From JASGDC01 sp047605865 (GTDB lineage Bacteria > Actinomycetota > Actinomycetes > Actinomycetales > Micrococcaceae), in assembly GCA_047605865.1 (NCBI GenBank), contig JASGFC010000025.1:1-21848 (forward strand): a DNA stretch of 21,848 bases, given 5' to 3'. Positions within the stretch are counted from its first letter, which is position 1. Each line of letters begins with the position of its first letter. The notes under the pieces were generated by a model. It did no database searches. It was not told the DNA's origin and saw only the letters and a list, made by a program, of their open reading frames with translations. This document shows positions 21,604 to 21,848 of this stretch, piece by piece. A program made the translations under genes and the position numbers.

Positions 21604-21848
21604 TTAACGTATATCTTCTTCTTTATCTGCAGTTGAAGTTTCCACTAAATCTTCAACTGCATCTTTTTCTCCATCAAGATCTTTTTCCTTTTCGTTTTTA
21701 TCTTCCTTCAGAACTTTTTCTTGAGAAGATGTTCCTGATGTTGTTTTCTCTGCTGTTTCTTTTTCTAGTTTTGCAGCTTGTTCTTCTTCTTCAGCTACAA
21801 GTTTTGCATCATATACTTTAATGAATGGGAAGTATATAACGAATGCTA
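21604..21848 (-). CDS. PTS sugar transporter EIIC, lactose/cellobiose type (C-terminal part only)
   Basis: The minus strand is open from the window edge to a TAA at 21606-21604, giving 80 residues of a protein that starts beyond the window. The first residues, VIYFPFIKVYDAKL, match the end of the last helix and the PFxKVYDxxL sequence that closes CelB/LicC-type EIIC permeases. This fits the bglA gene 15 nt downstream: uptake and phosphorylation, then hydrolysis, of a beta-glucoside such as cellobiose. The remaining 64 residues form a hydrophilic tail in which 34 are Glu, Asp, Lys or Arg, far longer than the usual short end of this family. The EIIA and EIIB partners are not in the window. Confidence 0.8.
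   Translation of the reverse strand, partial: AFVIYFPFIKVYDAKLVAEEEEQAAKLEKETAEKTTSGTSSQEKVLKEDKNEKEKDLDGEKDAVEDLVETSTADKEEDIR

Noticed and set aside
1..21848. CRISPR array, tRNA or rRNA gene, insertion sequence, prophage or defence island
   Set aside because: No regularly spaced repeats, cloverleaf sequence, transposase, integrase or nuclease-type proteins were seen on either strand; nearly all bases are explained by housekeeping-type genes.

Overview
The window reads as a chromosomal stretch of an AT-rich member of the Actinomycetota (by eye about 40% GC; not computed). The phylum call rests on family combinations and gene order: FhaA (DUF3662 plus FHA), FhaB and PstP in a row; histidine phosphatase, ResA-like, CcdA, ResB and CcsB/CcsA in the order of Mycobacterium tuberculosis Rv0525-Rv0529; a short mycobacterial-type MenE; type II MenB; a DUF4229-like protein next to MenA; an actinobacterial-type GT39 protein O-mannosyltransferase; and a glutaredoxin-like gene beside a SerB-like HAD gene. 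No genus is claimed. There are no RNA genes, insertion sequences, phage genes or CRISPR arrays, and no gene-free stretch longer than about 110 bases.

Layout. (1) 1-2524, minus: fhaA-fhaB-pstP, the start of the Ser/Thr phosphorylation and cell-wall cluster, with pstP cut by the window edge. (2) 2635-3411, plus: a glycerophosphodiester phosphodiesterase. (3) 3434-7436, minus: menC-menD-pmt, with stop and start codons overlapping. (4) 7472-8407, plus: a PAP2 membrane phosphatase with altered motifs, whose 3' end overlaps a convergent MFS transporter (8354-9532, minus). (5) 9584-13296, plus: menB, a MenE-MenA fusion, a DUF4229-like protein and a canonical PAP2 phosphatase. (6) 13332-17815, minus: histidine phosphatase-resA-ccdA-resB-ccsB, System II cytochrome c maturation. 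(7) 17881-19129, plus: two tandem four-TM membrane proteins that look paralogous. (8) 19130-19372, minus, glutaredoxin-like, divergent from 19431-20096, plus, SerB-like HAD. (9) A two-way terminator, then bglA (minus), preceded by the 3' end of a PTS EIIC gene that runs off the window.

How the genes fit together. The core is respiratory: menaquinone synthesis (MenD, MenC, MenE, MenB, MenA) and c-type cytochrome assembly, both on the extracytoplasmic electron path. Lipid-carrier chemistry runs alongside: MenA uses a polyprenyl diphosphate, Pmt a polyprenyl-phosphate-mannose, and two PAP2 enzymes may handle polyprenyl phosphates. The PTS/bglA pair at the right edge takes up and splits beta-glucosides.

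The most useful finding is regulatory. Most first genes of transcription units carry a TANNNT -10 box 5-7 nt before the start codon and no usable Shine-Dalgarno, implying leaderless mRNAs. This corrects at least two starts (GDPD and menC) and shows very compact divergent promoters. The MenE-MenA fusion is the most unusual protein. I see no clearly new multi-gene defence or mobile system; the tandem paralogous membrane pair is the least understood part.
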